From Thermoprotei archaeon (GTDB lineage: Archaea > Thermoproteota > Thermoprotei_A > Marsarchaeales > UBA168): a DNA stretch of 6,733 bases. This document shows, piece by piece, positions 5,920 through 6,733 of this stretch; the stretch's first letter is position 1, and each line of letters starts with the position of its first letter. A program made the position numbers and the translations under genes. The stretch covers positions 1-6,733 of the forward strand of contig DSEZ01000053.1 in NCBI GenBank assembly GCA_011055275.1. The letters run 5' to 3'. The notes under the pieces were generated by a model. The model worked only from the letters and a program-made list of their open reading frames with translations. It made no database searches and had not been told where the DNA came from.

Positions 5920-6733
5920 ATGCCTTTACTTGAAGTCTCCGACTTAAGGATGTATTATGTCACGAAGGCGGGGTACGTTAAGGCAGTTGATGGCCTCTCG
6001 TTTTCCGTTGAAAAAGAAAGGACGGTTGGAATAGCGGGCGAGTCGGGAAGCGGAAAGACGAGCGTGGCCACAACCATATTGAAGCTCTTACCCTCAAATG
6101 CCCGCATAATTTCGGGTTCAGTAAAGCTTCAGGGAAAAGACTTAGTGACGGCGAGCGAAGAAGAAATGAGGGAGATCAGGTGGAAACAGGTTTCCATGGT
6201 TCCCCAAGCCTCTATGAACGCGTTAAATCCAGTATTTAGGGTGGGAGATCAGATCGCCGAGGCCATATTGGCGCACGAAAACGTTTCTCAGGCGGAGGCA
6301 TATCAAAGGGCTGAAGACCTGCTGGAGATGGTGGGCATTCACGCCGATAGGGCAAAGAGCTATCCTCATGAGTTCAGCGGAGGGATGAAACAGAGGGCGG
6401 CCATAGCAATGGCGTTGGCTCTTAGGCCTCCGCTCATAATCGCGGATGAGCCGACGACGGCGCTTGATGTCATAGTTCAAGCTGAGATCTTGGAGCTTTT
6501 AGAAGATGTGAAGAAGAAGTTCTCAACTTCCTTGATTCTGATCACCCACGACCTTTCCATAATATCGGAGCTAGCAGATGAAGTAATCATAATGTACGCG
6601 GGGAAAATCGTTGAGAAGGCGGATGTGTATTCGCTTTACAAGACACCTATGCATCCGTACACGCAAGGCCTGTTGGGGGCTTTTCCGGATATAAGGGCGC
6701 CCAGGAGGCGCCTTGCGTCGGTGCCGGGGTCAC
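5920..6733 (+). CDS. dppD: ABC transporter ATP-binding protein, DppD/OppD type, 3'-truncated by the window end
   Basis: Cytoplasmic ATPase that drives import by binding the EAA loops of DppB and DppC. 271 residues are visible and the frame is still open at base 6733. All nucleotide-binding motifs are present: Walker A GESGSGKT (40-47), Q-loop Gln 96 in SMVPQ, signature FSGGMKQR (152-159), Walker B LIIADEP (172-178) with catalytic Glu 177, D-loop ALD (181-183) and switch His 210 in LITHD. After the ATPase core comes the oligopeptide-transporter C-terminal extension (oligo_HPY): HPYTQGLL at 245-252 and ASVPGS at 266-271, where the window ends. DppD proteins usually run to about 320-330 residues, so roughly 50 are missing, including the region where many members carry a Cys cluster. 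The ATG at 5920 follows a promoter and gives the usual LLEVSDL start. A DppF partner gene is expected immediately downstream. Confidence 0.95.
   Translation, partial: MPLLEVSDLRMYYVTKAGYVKAVDGLSFSVEKERTVGIAGESGSGKTSVATTILKLLPSNARIISGSVKLQGKDLVTASEEEMREIRWKQVSMVPQASMNALNPVFRVGDQIAEAILAHENVSQAEAYQRAEDLLEMVGIHADRAKSYPHEFSGGMKQRAAIAMALALRPPLIIADEPTTALDVIVQAEILELLEDVKKKFSTSLILITHDLSIISELADEVIIMYAGKIVEKADVYSLYKTPMHPYTQGLLGAFPDIRAPRRRLASVPGS

Noticed and set aside
1..6733. CRISPR array, insertion sequence, tRNA or defence/toxin genes
   Set aside because: No regularly spaced repeats, transposase motifs, cloverleaf patterns or toxin-like small genes were found; coding content is continuous transporter sequence.

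Overview
The window carries most of one ABC import system of the dipeptide/oligopeptide (Dpp/Opp) class, all on the + strand. It looks archaeal, most likely from a crenarchaeal-type (Thermoproteota) thermophile. The evidence is: TATA-box promoters with purine-rich BRE-like sequence just upstream; a T-run terminator without a hairpin; TTG as a start codon; heavy use of ATA (Ile) and AGG (Arg) codons; many N-glycosylation sequons in the exported proteins; and a solute-binding protein held by a C-terminal membrane helix rather than an N-terminal lipid. The genus cannot be named from this sequence alone.

Layout. Positions 1-2370 hold the 3' part (789 codons) of a large family 5 solute-binding protein. 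A 234-base gap follows, with a T-run terminator, a near-perfect 20-base palindrome and two candidate TATA boxes. Positions 2605-3615 encode the first permease (DppB type, TTG start). Positions 3621-5180 encode the second permease (DppC type), enlarged by about 200 extracytoplasmic residues between its first two membrane helices. Positions 5206-5805 encode an unrecognised 199-residue membrane-anchored, sequon-rich protein. After a 114-base gap with a good BRE/TATA promoter, 5920-6733 holds the DppD-type ATPase, cut off by the window end. A DppF-type second ATPase would be expected just beyond.

How the parts fit. The binding protein captures a solute outside the cell and presents it to the DppB/DppC channel, and DppD (presumably with a DppF partner) powers import. 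In archaea this class carries peptides but also oligosaccharides such as cellobiose and maltose-type sugars, so the substrate cannot be named from this sequence.

The unusual aspects are structural. The binding protein shows a C-terminal-lobe-like region followed by a second N-terminal-lobe-like region, then two Ig-like modules, a membrane helix and a Gln-rich tail. The DppC protein has a large external insertion. A small anchored external protein of unknown role sits between the permease and ATPase genes. I found no CRISPR array, insertion sequence, tRNA, rRNA or defence system, and I regard this as an elaborated transporter locus rather than a wholly new system.
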